64,000 bases of DNA from Poriferisodalis sp965198245 (GTDB lineage: Bacteria; Actinomycetota; Acidimicrobiia; Acidimicrobiales; Poriferisodalaceae). Made by a program: the position numbers and the translations under genes. The notes below the pieces were generated by a model that was not told the origin of the DNA, did not search any database, and saw only the letters and a program-made list of their open reading frames with translations. The stretch covers positions 3,720,001 through 3,784,000 of the forward strand of contig NZ_OZ240249.1 in assembly GCF_965198245.1 (NCBI RefSeq). Reading direction: 5' to 3'. This document shows, in pieces, positions 42,320 to 51,345 of the stretch (positions are counted from its first letter, which is position 1; each line of letters starts with the position of its first letter).

Positions 42320-43341
42320 TGGTCCTCGCTCCCGTGCTGCGCCCCGCGGGGCACGGTCTCCGCCGTGGCCTTCGCCAGCGGATCTGCCTGACGCAGGCGC
42401 CGTGCCACTTCCCCCGCCGCAAGTATCGCCTCGTTGGGGTCGGGACCGCACGGGGTCATGTTCACGTGCCGGCAGCCCGCCTCGAGGTACGGCAAGAAGA
42501 AATCCACGATGTCATCGACGGTGCCATAGGGCGTGTACTTCTCGAAGGCCTTGAAGGGCACGCGGTAGAAGCGTTCGAGCTCGGGGCCGACACAGCCCGC
42601 CGCCTGTTCCCGGCTGTCGCCAATGCCGACCCACAATTGGATGCCATGGTCGGGAACGTCCGGGGCCGCACCCGGAACCGCCCGCTCGGTCTCAGCAGTC
42701 TCGGCGTAGAGGCGCAGCGCCGTCTCGTAATGCTCGATGGTGCACCAGATGCCCAGCCACCCATCGGCGAAGCGACCGGCGCGGCGGATCGCCGCGTCGG
42801 ATCGACCGCCGACGTAAGTCGGGATAGGCGGGTCGGGCACCGGGATGATGCGGGCTTGTGACAGCGAGAAGAACTCACCCTGGTGATTGACGGTCTCGCC
42901 GCCCAGCAGCCGCAACACGATGTCGAGCGACTCGTCGGACCGTCGCCCGCGCGTGCGGGGATCGACGCCGCACACTTCGACCTCGTGCCGGTCGTCGCCG
43001 CCGATGCCGACGCCGAAACTGATTCGCCCGGGGGCCATCTCGGCCAGGTTCGCCAGCTGGCGGGCGACGGGAACCGGGTGACGCAGCGGCAGGAGGTACA
43101 CGCCGAGGTACACACCGAGTTCGGGGTGGAGATTGGCCAGCGCTGCTGCGGTCACCATGCCGTCATTGCCGTGCCCGATCCGGAAGCTGACGTGGTCGGC
43201 GAAGAACATGCAGTCGATGCCGGCATCGGCGACGAGCTCCACCATGCGGCGGCGCTCAGCCCACGGTCGCGACCAGAGCTTGACATCGGGCGTGACACCG
43301 ACCCGGATGGGCGGCACGGCGGCGCGCTCAGCCGCTCTCAT
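42316..43341 (-). CDS. LLM-class flavin-/F420-dependent oxidoreductase in the P450 operon
   Basis: 341 residues, luciferase-like fold. VGVTPDVKLWSRPWAERRRMVELVADAGIDCMFFADHVSF, YLLPLRHPVPVARQLANLAEMAPGRISFGVGIGGDDRHE and PTYVGGRSDAAIRRAGRFADGWLG match the family. It shares a 4-nt overlap with the P450 upstream and the TauD-like gene downstream, so the three are surely co-translated. The family accepts F420H2 or FMNH2; actinobacterial members are mostly F420-dependent. The substrate is unknown. The C-terminus past residue 315 is variable (ATAETVPRGAQHG). Confidence 0.86.
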   Translation of the reverse strand: MRAAERAAVPPIRVGVTPDVKLWSRPWAERRRMVELVADAGIDCMFFADHVSFRIGHGNDGMVTAAALANLHPELGVYLGVYLLPLRHPVPVARQLANLAEMAPGRISFGVGIGGDDRHEVEVCGVDPRTRGRRSDESLDIVLRLLGGETVNHQGEFFSLSQARIIPVPDPPIPTYVGGRSDAAIRRAGRFADGWLGIWCTIEHYETALRLYAETAETERAVPGAAPDVPDHGIQLWVGIGDSREQAAGCVGPELERFYRVPFKAFEKYTPYGTVDDIVDFFLPYLEAGCRHVNMTPCGPDPNEAILAAGEVARRLRQADPLAKATAETVPRGAQHGSEDQ

Positions 43342-44711
43342 GCTGCGACCCGCTCGGCGCGCGTCACATCCCAGATCACCGGCAGGTGCTTGAAGCCGTG
43401 CTGGAAGTTCGACAGCAGGCGCTGCGGCGGGCGGGCGGGATCGAGCCGCAGATTCGGTAGCCGCGATAACGACTCAGTGAACATGGCGGTCATCTGGCGG
43501 CGCGCTAGGTGCGCACCCAGGCAGAAGTGCGGTCCAGCGCCGAAGGTCAGGTGGTCGTTCGGACTGCGCTCGATGTCGAAACGGTCGGGCTCGGCGAACA
43601 CGGCTGGATCCCGGTTCGCCGCCACGTGAAAGACCACCACCTTGTCGCCGGCCCCGACCCGGCAGCCGCCGAGTTCGACGTCGCGGGTAGCGGTGCGCCG
43701 GAAGTGCACCACCGGCGGAATGAAACGCAGCATCTCCTCGATGGCGCCCGGCAGCAGAGCGGGGTCCGCGAGCAGCTTCCCAAGTTGGTCGGGATGGCGC
43801 AGCAGCGCCCACATGCCGCCCGGCATGCCGTTGCGCAGCGTCTCGTTGCCCGCCACCGCGAACAGGAAGAACATGGTCTCGAACTCTTCGTTGGTGATGC
43901 CGCCCTCGTCGTCGGGCGCAGCCAGCAGGATCGACACCACGTCGGAGCCCGGGTTCGCCCGCTTGTAGGTGGCGAGGTCCTGCGCGTAGGCGTACATGTC
44001 TGCGAGGCCTTCGCGGGAGCGAGGGTCGGGCATGCGACCGTCGGGTCCCGGGCGGATATCGGCGCGCACCTCCCGGGAACGCCGTGCCATCTCGGTGCCG
44101 GTCGCCGGATCGAAAACGTCCGAGGCCGCGTACTCTGCGTCCTGATAGCCGATGACCCGGTTCGACCAGTCGAACAGCAGCATCCGGTCCTGCGTCGGCA
44201 CGCCCATGATGTCGGCGAGCGTCAGCAGTGGCAGCTCGGCCGAGACGTCCTTGGCGAAATCGGCGCGTCCCCGGTCCTCCACGGCGCTGACGAGCCGTTC
44301 AGCACGAGCCGAGATGGTGGCCTCCAACTCCAACACTGCGCTCGGCGTGAATGAGCGCATCAGCAGGCGGCGCAGCCGTGTGTGCTGCGGCGGGTCCTGG
44401 TTGAGCATCATCCGCTGGACGAACTCGAGCATTTCAGCGGTCTGCGGGTCGCGGATCTGCGTAGCGCCCAGGTGCGACGAGAATGTTCCCGGATCACGGA
44501 GCACCCGGTTCATCAGCTCGTGGGTGAGCACCGCCCAGAAGCCGGGTCCGGCCTCCCACCCCATGAGCTCGGGCTCGGGCACCCAATGGACCGGGGCGCG
44601 TGCCCGCAGCTCGGCAATCAGGTCGTGAGGCACACCGTCGAGGTAGGTGCGCGGATCGAACAGCGGCGTCGGGTCGAGGTCGGATCGGAACTCAGTACCG
44701 GAGCCGGGCAT
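43338..44711 (-). CDS. Cytochrome P450
   Basis: 457 residues, soluble bacterial P450. I-helix FFLFAVAGNETLRNGM (AGNET, as in CYP125/124/142-type enzymes that act on sterol or branched alkyl chains), K-helix EEMLRF (ExxR), and heme loop LTFGAGPHFCLGAHLARRQM with axial Cys397. The start ATG at 44711 is 5 nt after the MFS stop. Electron partners (ferredoxin, reductase) are not in the window. In the operon it would hydroxylate the imported compound first, giving the LLM and TauD-type enzymes their substrate; the chain-hydroxylase type suggests a lipid- or steroid-like molecule, but this is only a hint. Confidence 0.9.
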   Translation of the reverse strand: MPGSGTEFRSDLDPTPLFDPRTYLDGVPHDLIAELRARAPVHWVPEPELMGWEAGPGFWAVLTHELMNRVLRDPGTFSSHLGATQIRDPQTAEMLEFVQRMMLNQDPPQHTRLRRLLMRSFTPSAVLELEATISARAERLVSAVEDRGRADFAKDVSAELPLLTLADIMGVPTQDRMLLFDWSNRVIGYQDAEYAASDVFDPATGTEMARRSREVRADIRPGPDGRMPDPRSREGLADMYAYAQDLATYKRANPGSDVVSILLAAPDDEGGITNEEFETMFFLFAVAGNETLRNGMPGGMWALLRHPDQLGKLLADPALLPGAIEEMLRFIPPVVHFRRTATRDVELGGCRVGAGDKVVVFHVAANRDPAVFAEPDRFDIERSPNDHLTFGAGPHFCLGAHLARRQMTAMFTESLSRLPNLRLDPARPPQRLLSNFQHGFKHLPVIWDVTRAERVAA

Positions 44712-44716
44712 AGCGC

Positions 44717-46018
44717 TCAGCGTGCCATCTTGGGCTGCATCTGCGGGGTGGTCGCGGCCGTGTTGTCGACAGTGCTTCGCAGTGGCGGTGCCGGTGGCTT
44801 GGTGATGACGAAGAAGAGCATTCCCAGAGCCGTCAGCACGGCGAGCGCAACGAAACCAGTCGCGTAGCTGCCGGTTGTGTCAGCCAGCCAGCCCGCGGCG
44901 AGCGGACCCACAATCGGTCCGATCATCACGATGAGCGAGCTGACCCCCATGATCGCCGCGAAGGCCGACGACCCGAAGTAGTCAGCGCGCAGCGCCTGCA
45001 TGAGCGGACCGCGCACTCCCCACGCGAGGCCATGCAGGATCACAAACAACACCACGATGAACACATTGACGGCCCAGGCCAGCAGCAGCACGCCGCCGGC
45101 GTGCCCGAACATGGCGATCGATGCAATCAGCCGCTTGTTGACGCGATCTCCCAGCCAGCCGCCCACGGCCATGCCGCCGAGCTGCATCAGGGGCAGCGCG
45201 GCGGCCACGAAGCTGGCCTGCTGCAAGGTGTAGCCCCGCTCAGAAGTCAGGTAGAGCTGTAGGTGCGCCATCACTGCGCCGACGACGAACAGTGCGCTCA
45301 GGTGCCCGAACGAGATCGTCCAGAACGCTTTCGTGCGCATCGCCTCCTTGGCCGTGAAATGGACGTCGCTCACGCCTTCCGCGCGCACCGTCCTGCCGTT
45401 CGCGACGACCTCTTTCCCGCCGTCGACCTCCTCGCCGAAATCAGCGGGGCGGCCGTCGAGATACTTGGCAAGCCACCATGCAACGGCAGCTCCCGCGACG
45501 CCGGTCACGGCGGCGGTCGTGCGCCAGCCGAACCACGAGAACGACAGGACCACGAGGGGAACGCACATGCCGCCCGCCGCAAGGCCCATGCCCCCGAACG
45601 CGAGCGCCCGGGCCCGCAGCCGCTCGAACCAGCGCACGATCGAGACGGTGACCGTCAGGAACCCGCAGAACGCGCTGCCGACCGCCATGACCAAGAACGC
45701 GCCGTAGAACTGCCACAGCGAGTGCAGCTGGCTGAACCACACGAAACCGACCGCCATGCCCACCGCACCCGCCCGGGTGATGACACGGGGTCCGAAGCGA
45801 TCGATCAGCCAGCCCTGCGCTGGCCCGAGCAGTGCCGTCTCGGCTCGGTTCACGGCAAACGCGCCCGACAGGGCCGTCTTGCTCCAGCCGTATTCCCTCT
45901 CGATCTCCACCAAGTAGGCACCCAGCGAGTGCATGACGAACGCACTCTGCAGCCCTTGGATCACTGCCCCTGCACGCACCACCTTCCATCCGCGGAAGGT
46001 GGTGGTGCGTCCCGACAT
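44717..46018 (-). CDS. MFS transporter heading the P450 operon
   Basis: 433 residues from the ATG at 46018 (preceded by AGGATG...; upstream frame to 46075 not conserved). Twelve predicted spans with a central basic loop. The QGWLIDRFGPRVITRAGAVGM loop between spans 2 and 3 matches the MFS signature A (G-x-L-x-D-R-x-G), with a similar GGWLGDRVNKRLI loop in the second half. It resembles the oxalate/formate or monocarboxylate group of MFS carriers. It is the first gene of the five-gene operon to 40108; the promoter should lie in the 127-nt divergent region before the nitrilase gene. Confidence 0.87.
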   Translation of the reverse strand: MSGRTTTFRGWKVVRAGAVIQGLQSAFVMHSLGAYLVEIEREYGWSKTALSGAFAVNRAETALLGPAQGWLIDRFGPRVITRAGAVGMAVGFVWFSQLHSLWQFYGAFLVMAVGSAFCGFLTVTVSIVRWFERLRARALAFGGMGLAAGGMCVPLVVLSFSWFGWRTTAAVTGVAGAAVAWWLAKYLDGRPADFGEEVDGGKEVVANGRTVRAEGVSDVHFTAKEAMRTKAFWTISFGHLSALFVVGAVMAHLQLYLTSERGYTLQQASFVAAALPLMQLGGMAVGGWLGDRVNKRLIASIAMFGHAGGVLLLAWAVNVFIVVLFVILHGLAWGVRGPLMQALRADYFGSSAFAAIMGVSSLIVMIGPIVGPLAAGWLADTTGSYATGFVALAVLTALGMLFFVITKPPAPPLRSTVDNTAATTPQMQPKMAR

Positions 46019-46145
46019 CGGTACATCCTGCCCGATCCGGTCCGGTGCGCGTCGGGGGCAAAAGCCCCTCTGCACCCTGATCTAGACCCCTTTCTTTCTA
46101 TTCACCACGGAAACTCGTCCAGCGATCGAGCGAGGGAGGCACCAC

Positions 46146-46988
46146 ATGGCCCGAAAGGTGACCGCCGCGATCGTCCAGGTGGCCTGGACCGGCGACAAGG
46201 ACTCCATGATCGAGCTGCACACCAAGCACGTCGCCGAGGCCGCCGCCGCCGGTGCCAGGGTGATGTGCTTCCAGGAGCTGTTCTACGGTCCCTACTTCTG
46301 CCAGGTGCAGGACACCGAGTACTACTCCTACGCGGAAGCCATCCCCGATGGCCCGACCACCAAGCGCTTCTGTGAGCTCGCCGCGCAGCACGAGATGGTG
46401 CTGGTCGTGCCCATGTACGAGCGTGAGAAGGCCGGGTTCCTGTACAACACCGCAGCCGTGATCGACGCCGACGGGACCTATCTCGGCAAGTACCGCAAGA
46501 ACCACATCCCGCAGGTCAAGGGGTTCTGGGAGAAGTTCTATTTCCGGCCTGGCAACCTCGGCTACCCGGTATTCGAGACAGCAGTCGGCACGGTCGGGGT
46601 TTACATCTGCTATGACCGCCACTTCCCCGAAGGCTGGCGGGCACTCGGGCTCGCCGGAGCGGAGATCGTCTTCAACCCCTCCGCCACCAGCCGGGGACTG
46701 TCCGCCTACCTGTGGCAGCTCGAACAGACCTCCGCCGCGGCGGCCAACATGTACTACGTCGGGGCCATCAACCGGGTCGGCGTCGAGCCGCTGGGCGACA
46801 ACGATTTCTACGGGACGTCGTACTTCGCCAACCCGCGGGGCCAGATCGTGGAGACGGCCGCATCGGACCGGGACGAAGAGCTCTTGGTGCGCGAGCTCGA
46901 CCTCGAGATGATCGACGAGGTCCGCAACCAGTGGGCCTTCTACCGGGACCGCCGCCCCGACTCCTACGGGTCGCTGACGGCGCCCTGA
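46146..46988 (+). CDS. Beta-ureidopropionase / N-carbamoyl amidohydrolase (nitrilase superfamily)
   Basis: 280 residues. Catalytic Glu in VMCFQELFYGPYF, Lys in YRKNHIPQ and Cys in VYICYDRHFPEGWRALGLAGAEI; NPSATSRGL and WQLEQTSAAAANMYYVGAINRVG complete the nitrilase pattern seen in beta-ureidopropionases and N-carbamoyl-putrescine or D-carbamoylase relatives. It releases CO2 and ammonia from carbamoyl-beta-alanine-type compounds. A strong ribosome site GGGAGG is placed 8 nt before the ATG. It is followed by dihydropyrimidinase, so the two would catalyse the last steps of reductive pyrimidine or hydantoin breakdown. No dihydropyrimidine dehydrogenase is present here. Confidence 0.9.
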   Translation: MARKVTAAIVQVAWTGDKDSMIELHTKHVAEAAAAGARVMCFQELFYGPYFCQVQDTEYYSYAEAIPDGPTTKRFCELAAQHEMVLVVPMYEREKAGFLYNTAAVIDADGTYLGKYRKNHIPQVKGFWEKFYFRPGNLGYPVFETAVGTVGVYICYDRHFPEGWRALGLAGAEIVFNPSATSRGLSAYLWQLEQTSAAAANMYYVGAINRVGVEPLGDNDFYGTSYFANPRGQIVETAASDRDEELLVRELDLEMIDEVRNQWAFYRDRRPDSYGSLTAP

Positions 46989-47061
46989 ACCGGGCGATCC
47001 TGACGCGGATCACCGACTACACCGCCACAACGCTGAGCTAGCCGCACAGGGGGACACGACG

Positions 47062-48471
47062 ATGGCGACGCTGATCAAGGGAGGCACCGTTGTCAGCTCG
47101 ACCGGTGCAGATCCGGCCGAGGTGCTCATAGACGGCGAGAAGATCGTGGCCGTTCTGCAACCAGGCAGCGACATCGCAGTTGCGGCCACCCACGGCGCCG
47201 AAGTCATCGACGCCACCGGACGGCTGGTGGTGCCCGGCGGGGTGGACGTGCACACCCACATGGAGCTGCCGTTCGGCGGCACCTATGCCTCCGACACATT
47301 CGAGACCGGATCGCGGGCCGCGGCCTGGGGTGGCACCACCACCATCGTCGACTTCGCGGTGCAGAAGACCGGCGAGAACGTGCGTGAGTGCCTCGACGCC
47401 TGGATGGCCAAGGCCGAAGGCAACTGCGCTGTGGACTTCGGCTTCCACATGATCATCGGCGGCGTCGACAATGACTCGCTCAAGGAAATGGACCTGCTGG
47501 TCAACGAGGGCATCACCAGCTTCAAGCTGTTCATGGCCTACCCGGGAGTGTTCCTCGCTGACGACGGACAGATCCTGCGGGCCATGCAGCAGGCAGCCGG
47601 CAATGGCGGGCTGATCATGATGCACGCCGAGAACGGCTTGGCCATCGACGTGCTGGCCGCGCAGGCCTTCGAGCGGGGCGAGACCGCTCCGGTCACCCAC
47701 GGCTACGTGCGGCGCCCCGAGCTGGAGTCCGAGGCGACCCACCGGGCAATCCAGCTGGCCAAGGTGGGGGCATCGCCGCTGTATATCGTGCACCTGTCGG
47801 CGGCCGAGGCGTTGGAGCAGGTGGCGCTCGCACGCGACGCCGGCATGAATGTCTTCGCCGAGACCTGCCCGCAGTACCTGCACTTCAGCCTGGAGGAGCA
47901 CCTCAACCGACCGGGCTTCGAGGGCGCTGCCTACGTGTGCTCGACACCCATTCGCTCACGGGCCGAAGGCCACCAGGACGCACTGTGGAAGGGCTTGCGA
48001 ACCAACGACCTGGCCGTCGTGTCCACCGACCACTGCCCGTTCTGCATGAAGGAGCAGAAGGAGCTGGGGCTCGGCGACTTCCGGGCGATTCCCAACGGCA
48101 TCGGCGGCGTCGAGCACCGCATGGACATGATCTACCAGGGCGTGGTCACCGGCGAGATCGGCCTGGCTCGCTGGGTCGAGCTGTGCGCCACCACTCCGGC
48201 CCGCATGATGGGCTTGTACCCCCGCAAGGGGATCATCGCGGCGGGTTCCGACGCCGACGTCGTGATCTACGACCCCGACAAGCGGTGGACCGTCAGCGTC
48301 GACAACCATCACATGAACATCGACCACTCGGCGTATGAGGGTGTCGAGGTGACCGGCCACGTCGACACCGTGTTCTCGCGGGGCCGCAGGATCATCGACG
48401 ACGGCCAGTACCTGGGCCGCGCCGGCGATGGGCACTACCTGCCCCGGGGCCTCTGCCAATACCTGCAATAG
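47062..48471 (+). CDS. hydA: Dihydropyrimidinase / hydantoinase
   Basis: 469 residues, cyclic amidohydrolase. Metal ligands HTHME (near residue 61), carbamylated Lys in SFKLFMAYPG, His in MMHAENG, His in IVHLSAAEAL and Asp in STDHCPF. It opens the ring of dihydrouracil, dihydrothymine or hydantoins, giving N-carbamoyl acids that the nitrilase upstream hydrolyses. The start ATG at 47062 is preceded by AGGGGGA. The dihydropyrimidinase versus hydantoinase choice is by similarity (length and GGTTTIVDFAVQ...). It is the second gene of a run of eight plus-strand genes to 54459, all closely spaced through the ABC transporter. Confidence 0.93.
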   Translation: MATLIKGGTVVSSTGADPAEVLIDGEKIVAVLQPGSDIAVAATHGAEVIDATGRLVVPGGVDVHTHMELPFGGTYASDTFETGSRAAAWGGTTTIVDFAVQKTGENVRECLDAWMAKAEGNCAVDFGFHMIIGGVDNDSLKEMDLLVNEGITSFKLFMAYPGVFLADDGQILRAMQQAAGNGGLIMMHAENGLAIDVLAAQAFERGETAPVTHGYVRRPELESEATHRAIQLAKVGASPLYIVHLSAAEALEQVALARDAGMNVFAETCPQYLHFSLEEHLNRPGFEGAAYVCSTPIRSRAEGHQDALWKGLRTNDLAVVSTDHCPFCMKEQKELGLGDFRAIPNGIGGVEHRMDMIYQGVVTGEIGLARWVELCATTPARMMGLYPRKGIIAAGSDADVVIYDPDKRWTVSVDNHHMNIDHSAYEGVEVTGHVDTVFSRGRRIIDDGQYLGRAGDGHYLPRGLCQYLQ

Positions 48472-48537
48472 GAGGCGACGCCAGGACCCAGCTCGACCAC
48501 ACGCAATTCCCGCTGATCAGATCGGAGGACTGAGAAC

Positions 48538-49539
48538 ATGGATTTTGGCGTTGTTCTGCAAACGGATCCTCCCGCGTGGCGAGTGATCGACCTGGCCCGG
48601 CGGGCTGAGACCTTGGGCTTTTCCTACGGGTGGACGTTCGACAGCCACGTGCTGTGGCAGGAGCCGTACGTGATCTACAGCCAGATGCTGTCGGCCACGA
48701 ATCGCATGGTCGTCGGCCCGATGGTCACCAACCCGGGCACCCGGAACCCGACGGTGTCCGCTTCGATGTTCGCCACGCTCAACGACATGTTCGGCAACCG
48801 CACGGTATGCGGCATCGGCCGGGGCGACTCGGCCATGCGAGTGCTCGGGCACGCCCCCACCAGCCTCGCCACGCTGGCCGAGTCGATGAAGGTCATCAAG
48901 GGCTTGGCCGAGGGCCGCGAGGTCGAATACAACGGCACGCGGCAGCAATTCCCGTGGTCGGCGGGCAGTCGGCTCGACATCTGGATGGCCGCATACGGGC
49001 CGCGGGCGCTGCAGCTCTGCGGCGAGCAGGCCGATGGCTTCATCCTGCAGCTGGCTGACCCTCAGATCACCGAGTGGACCGTTGCCGCCGTCCGGCGGGC
49101 CGCGGCGCAGGCTGGTCGCAATCCCGACGACCTCTACATTTGCGTCGCCGCGCCTGCCTACGTCGGCGACGACCTCGCCCATCAGCGCGATCAGTGCCGG
49201 TGGTTCGGGGGCATGGTCGGCAATCATGTGGCCGACCTCGTGGAGCGTTACGGCGACACCGGTGGCGGGGTGCCTCAAGCACTCACCGACTACATCTCCG
49301 GGCGCGAGGGCTACGACTACGCCGAGCACGGCAAGGCCGGCAACGTCCACACTGACTTCGTCCCCGACGACGTGATCGACCGTTTCTGCATTCTCGGCGA
49401 CGCCAGCAGCCACATCGCCCGGCTCGCCGAGCTGCGCGAACTGGGCGTTGACCAGTTCGCCATCTACCTGATGCACGACGCCAAAGATGAGACACTGAGC
49501 GCCTACGGCCAGCAGATCATTCCGGCGCTGGGAACCTGA
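48538..49539 (+). CDS. LLM-class F420-dependent oxidoreductase in the pyrimidine/hydantoin cluster
   Basis: 333 residues. MDFGVVLQTDPPAWRVIDLARRAETLGFSYGWTFDSHVLWQEPYVIY, VVGPMVTNPGTRNPTVSASMFATLNDMFGNRTVCGIGRGDSAMRVLG and LDIWMAAYGPRALQLCGEQADGFILQ match the LLM subfamily frequently found beside dihydropyrimidinase and an ABC importer. It may reduce or oxidise a pyrimidine-like ring ahead of ring opening, standing in for dihydropyrimidine dehydrogenase; this is inference from context. Ribosome site GGAGG; transcription continues into the permease gene 10 nt downstream. Confidence 0.88.
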   Translation: MDFGVVLQTDPPAWRVIDLARRAETLGFSYGWTFDSHVLWQEPYVIYSQMLSATNRMVVGPMVTNPGTRNPTVSASMFATLNDMFGNRTVCGIGRGDSAMRVLGHAPTSLATLAESMKVIKGLAEGREVEYNGTRQQFPWSAGSRLDIWMAAYGPRALQLCGEQADGFILQLADPQITEWTVAAVRRAAAQAGRNPDDLYICVAAPAYVGDDLAHQRDQCRWFGGMVGNHVADLVERYGDTGGGVPQALTDYISGREGYDYAEHGKAGNVHTDFVPDDVIDRFCILGDASSHIARLAELRELGVDQFAIYLMHDAKDETLSAYGQQIIPALGT

Positions 49540-49549
49540 CCGGCGCGTC

Positions 49550-50527
49550 GTGCAAGCGGACACCACTGCCCCGGCGACGATCGACCCGATCGTCCGAGAC
49601 CAGTTTCTTCGACAGCAGGCGGCCCGCGAGCGCCGCCGCGCCCGCGTCCGCCAAACCTTGCGGCAGGTGGTTGTGCTGGCCCTCTTCGTGTGCCTGCTGG
49701 GCCTTGCCTATACCGCCTACAAGAAGGTGGGAACAGCCATTGACGACGGTCAGTCCAGCTGGCCTGTGATCGGGTCGTTCCTGCCCGAGACCAACGACCT
49801 CAAGATGCCGCCGGTGACCGACATCGTCTCGGGGATCTTCGCTGAGCCCAGGGGCACGGGCCAAGCCTTCTGGACGATCATCGCCACCGAAGCCGCCTTT
49901 ACTCTGCGAGAGGCAGCGGTGGGGTTCGCCATCGGGGTATTGGTCGGCTTGGGCATCGCCATCGTGCTCACCACGTCGGGGCGCTTGGAGCGCGCGCTGG
50001 TGCCCCACGTCATCGCCAGCCAGACCATCCCGCTGATCGCCATCGCGCCCATCATCGTGATCTGGGGCCGCAAGAGCTTGGACTTCCTGCCCTTCGAGTG
50101 GCAGGACTGGATGTCGGTTTCGGTCATCGCCACCTACCTGACCTTCTTCCCGGTGACGATCAACGGCCTGCGAGGCCTGCTGTCCCCCCGGCCCGAGAAC
50201 CTCGAGCTGATGGACTCCTACGCGGCGCGATGGGGCCAGACGCTGTGGCGGCTGCGCTTGCCGGCGTCGCTGCCCTACCTGTTCGCTGCGTTCAAGATTG
50301 CGGCGACAGCCAGCGTCGTGGGCGCCATCGTGGGCGAGATCTCTGCCGGGGTGAAGGGCGGTCTGGGCCGCCGGGTGCTGCTGGAGGCCCAGCGCTACAC
50401 GACAGGGCCCGAGCGCCTCTATGTGGCCGTGCTGGGGGCGGCGGTTCTCGGGGTCGTCGTTTTCTCGGTGATCTCGTCCGTCGAGTACGCGCTCGTGGGA
50501 CGCAAGGGCCGGGAGTCTGTCACATGA
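49550..50527 (+). CDS. ABC transporter permease (ThiX/SsuC-like), first subunit
   Basis: 325 residues with an N-terminal cytosolic stretch rich in Arg, then about six spans. EAAFTLREAAVGFAIGVLVGLGIAIV and IPLIAIAPIIVIWGR are typical of BPD-type permeases. The EAA loop is ELMDSYAARWGQTLWRLRLPASLPYLFAAFKI. GTG start at 49550 just after the LLM gene, ATGA overlap with the ATPase gene at the end. Together with the second permease (51342-52124) it would form a heterodimeric channel. Substrate is inferred from the NMT1/THI5-type binding lipoprotein: a pyrimidine-like or hydantoin compound. Confidence 0.88.
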   Translation: MQADTTAPATIDPIVRDQFLRQQAARERRRARVRQTLRQVVVLALFVCLLGLAYTAYKKVGTAIDDGQSSWPVIGSFLPETNDLKMPPVTDIVSGIFAEPRGTGQAFWTIIATEAAFTLREAAVGFAIGVLVGLGIAIVLTTSGRLERALVPHVIASQTIPLIAIAPIIVIWGRKSLDFLPFEWQDWMSVSVIATYLTFFPVTINGLRGLLSPRPENLELMDSYAARWGQTLWRLRLPASLPYLFAAFKIAATASVVGAIVGEISAGVKGGLGRRVLLEAQRYTTGPERLYVAVLGAAVLGVVVFSVISSVEYALVGRKGRESVT

Positions 50528-51345
50528 GTTGTGGGCACATGAGCGGTGCGGGCGACATGGACAACCTCGACGGTGCGGCAGCCGTCGAGGTGGAGGGCGT
50601 CTCCAAGGTGTTCAACCCGGGGCGCCCCAACGAGGTCGTCGCACTCACCGACATCGATCTCCGGATCGGCTCCGGCGACTTCGTCACGCTGATCGGCCCG
50701 TCCGGCTGCGGCAAGAGCACCCTGCTGAGGCTGATCGCTGCACTGATCGACGTGAGCGACGGGTCGGTCAAGGTCAACGGCAAGCCAGCCGACCGTGCCC
50801 GTCTCGACCGCGACTACTCGATGGTGTTCCAGAGGGCAGGTCTGTTCGACTGGCGCAACGTGTCGCGCAACATTGAGCTGCCGCTCGAGCTGATGGGCTG
50901 GAAAGCGGCCGACCGTCGGCAGCGCTCAGCCGAAATGCTCGAATTGGTGAAGCTGGGCGAGTTCGCGAGGTACCACCCGGCGGAGCTGTCTGGCGGCATG
51001 CAGCAGCGCGTCGCCATCGCTCGGGCGATGTCGTTCGATCCGAAGCTGCTGTTGATGGACGAACCGTTCGGCGCCCTCGACGAGATGACCCGCGAGCACA
51101 TGCAGAACGAGCTGCTGCGGATCTGGACCGAGACACAGACCACTGTGATCTTCGTGACCCACTCCATCAGCGAGGCGGTTTTCCTGTCCACGAGGGTGGT
51201 GGTCATGTCGCCCCGTCCGGGGAAGATCTCCGCTGTCATCGACACCGACCTTGGGGAGCGCAGCGAGGCAACCCGCGACAACCCGGCTTATTTCGCCAAC
51301 GTGACGGCAGTGCGAAACGCACTGCGCGCAGGTCACACCTCGTGA
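50524..51345 (+). CDS. ABC transporter ATP-binding protein (SsuB/TauB-like)
   Basis: 273 residues. Walker A GPSGCGKST at 58-66, signature LSGGMQQR, Walker B LLLMDEPFGALD, and H-loop VTHSISEAVFLS; Q-loop FQRAGLFDWRNV. Typical for SsuB/TauB/ThiZ ATPases. ATG 50524 overlaps the permease stop (ATGA), and its own stop overlaps the second permease start (GTGA). A second in-frame ATG (M6) and later Mets (M12) are alternative starts, since the first ten residues lack conservation. It drives uptake of the pyrimidine/hydantoin-like substrate. Confidence 0.92.
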   Translation: MSCGHMSGAGDMDNLDGAAAVEVEGVSKVFNPGRPNEVVALTDIDLRIGSGDFVTLIGPSGCGKSTLLRLIAALIDVSDGSVKVNGKPADRARLDRDYSMVFQRAGLFDWRNVSRNIELPLELMGWKAADRRQRSAEMLELVKLGEFARYHPAELSGGMQQRVAIARAMSFDPKLLLMDEPFGALDEMTREHMQNELLRIWTETQTTVIFVTHSISEAVFLSTRVVVMSPRPGKISAVIDTDLGERSEATRDNPAYFANVTAVRNALRAGHTS

